Source of the DNA: Chthoniobacterales bacterium
GTDB lineage: Bacteria > Verrucomicrobiota > Verrucomicrobiia > Chthoniobacterales > UBA10450
Assembly (NCBI GenBank): GCA_013697365.1
Contig: JACCXA010000175.1
Span: 1-13,383 of the forward strand
Direction: 5' to 3'
Length of the DNA: 13,383 nucleotides
How positions within the stretch are numbered: position 1 is the stretch's first letter; every line of letters starts with the position of its first letter. Both the position numbers and the translations under genes were made by a program. The notes below the pieces were generated by a model that ran no database searches, was not told where the DNA came from, and saw only the letters and a list, made by a program, of their open reading frames with translations. Below, one piece after another: positions 13,321 to 13,383 of the stretch.

Positions 13321-13383
13321 CTAGGCCGGTCCCGCGATCTGGACTTCCTCAAACTTCAGTCTGCGGCCGAGTTCGCGTTTTAG
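13321..13383 (-). CDS. 3' end of an unidentified gene (partial, enters from the right edge)
   Basis: Read on the minus strand from the edge, the codons give LKRELGRRLKFEEVQIAGPA and a TAG stop at 13323-13321. Composition and codon choice look like the neighbouring genes, and the position (27 bp, convergent with the permease gene) is sensible. Only 20 residues are visible, so no family can be assigned, and the frame is only one of three possibilities. Confidence 0.4.
   Translation of the reverse strand, partial: LKRELGRRLKFEEVQIAGPA

Overview
The window is high-GC bacterial chromosome and most resembles a free-living member of the Verrucomicrobiota (soil Chthoniobacterales or a relative). The best lineage marker is the C-terminal module at 1320-1718. 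It contains an 'AWRQQYF...NGGLGAD...DGLSNFLEFAIGGDP' segment and ends in 'GVTEEVLSENAQLQQVKVSLP...FARLSV', a tail I associate with exported Verrucomicrobia proteins. This assignment is recalled family knowledge and was not tested by a search. Shine-Dalgarno motifs are weak or absent in front of nearly every gene.

Layout: (1) 1-1718, plus strand: the remains of one large secreted protein, open at the left edge. It held three phage-tail-collar-like modules, a choice-of-anchor-D (Ig-like) domain and the Verrucomicrobia-type C-terminal module. Three reading-frame breaks split it, and a perfect 64-bp direct repeat lies within it. (2) 1815-2207, minus strand: a small VOC/glyoxalase-fold protein. 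(3) 2303-5169, plus strand: a tight run of a secreted protein with two TonB_C-like repeats, an AAG/Mpg-type alkyladenine DNA glycosylase, the tRNA 2-thiouridylase MnmA, and CutA. A palindromic element lies between mpg and mnmA. (4) 10384 down to 5225, minus strand: acetyl-CoA synthetase, then a hairpin-rich gap, then a 623-residue coiled-coil/single-TM protein of unknown function, a secreted VanX-like M15D D-Ala-D-Ala dipeptidase, and a four-TM protein whose start overlaps the dipeptidase stop as ATGA. (5) 10567-13293, plus strand, divergent from acs: a CsdA/DeaD-type DEAD-box RNA helicase, a GNAT acetyltransferase and a small low-affinity-iron-permease-like membrane protein. (6) 13321-13383, minus strand: the last 20 codons of a further gene.

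Most of the window is housekeeping: DNA repair, tRNA thiolation, acetate activation and RNA remodelling. The less ordinary parts are the broken collar/anchor-D surface protein, the unexplained coiled-coil/TM protein grouped with the dipeptidase and the four-TM protein (a possible envelope-related set), the twin-TonB_C secreted protein, and two palindromic intergenic elements. I found no CRISPR array, transposase, rRNA or tRNA gene, and nothing that I could defend as a new defence or mobile system.
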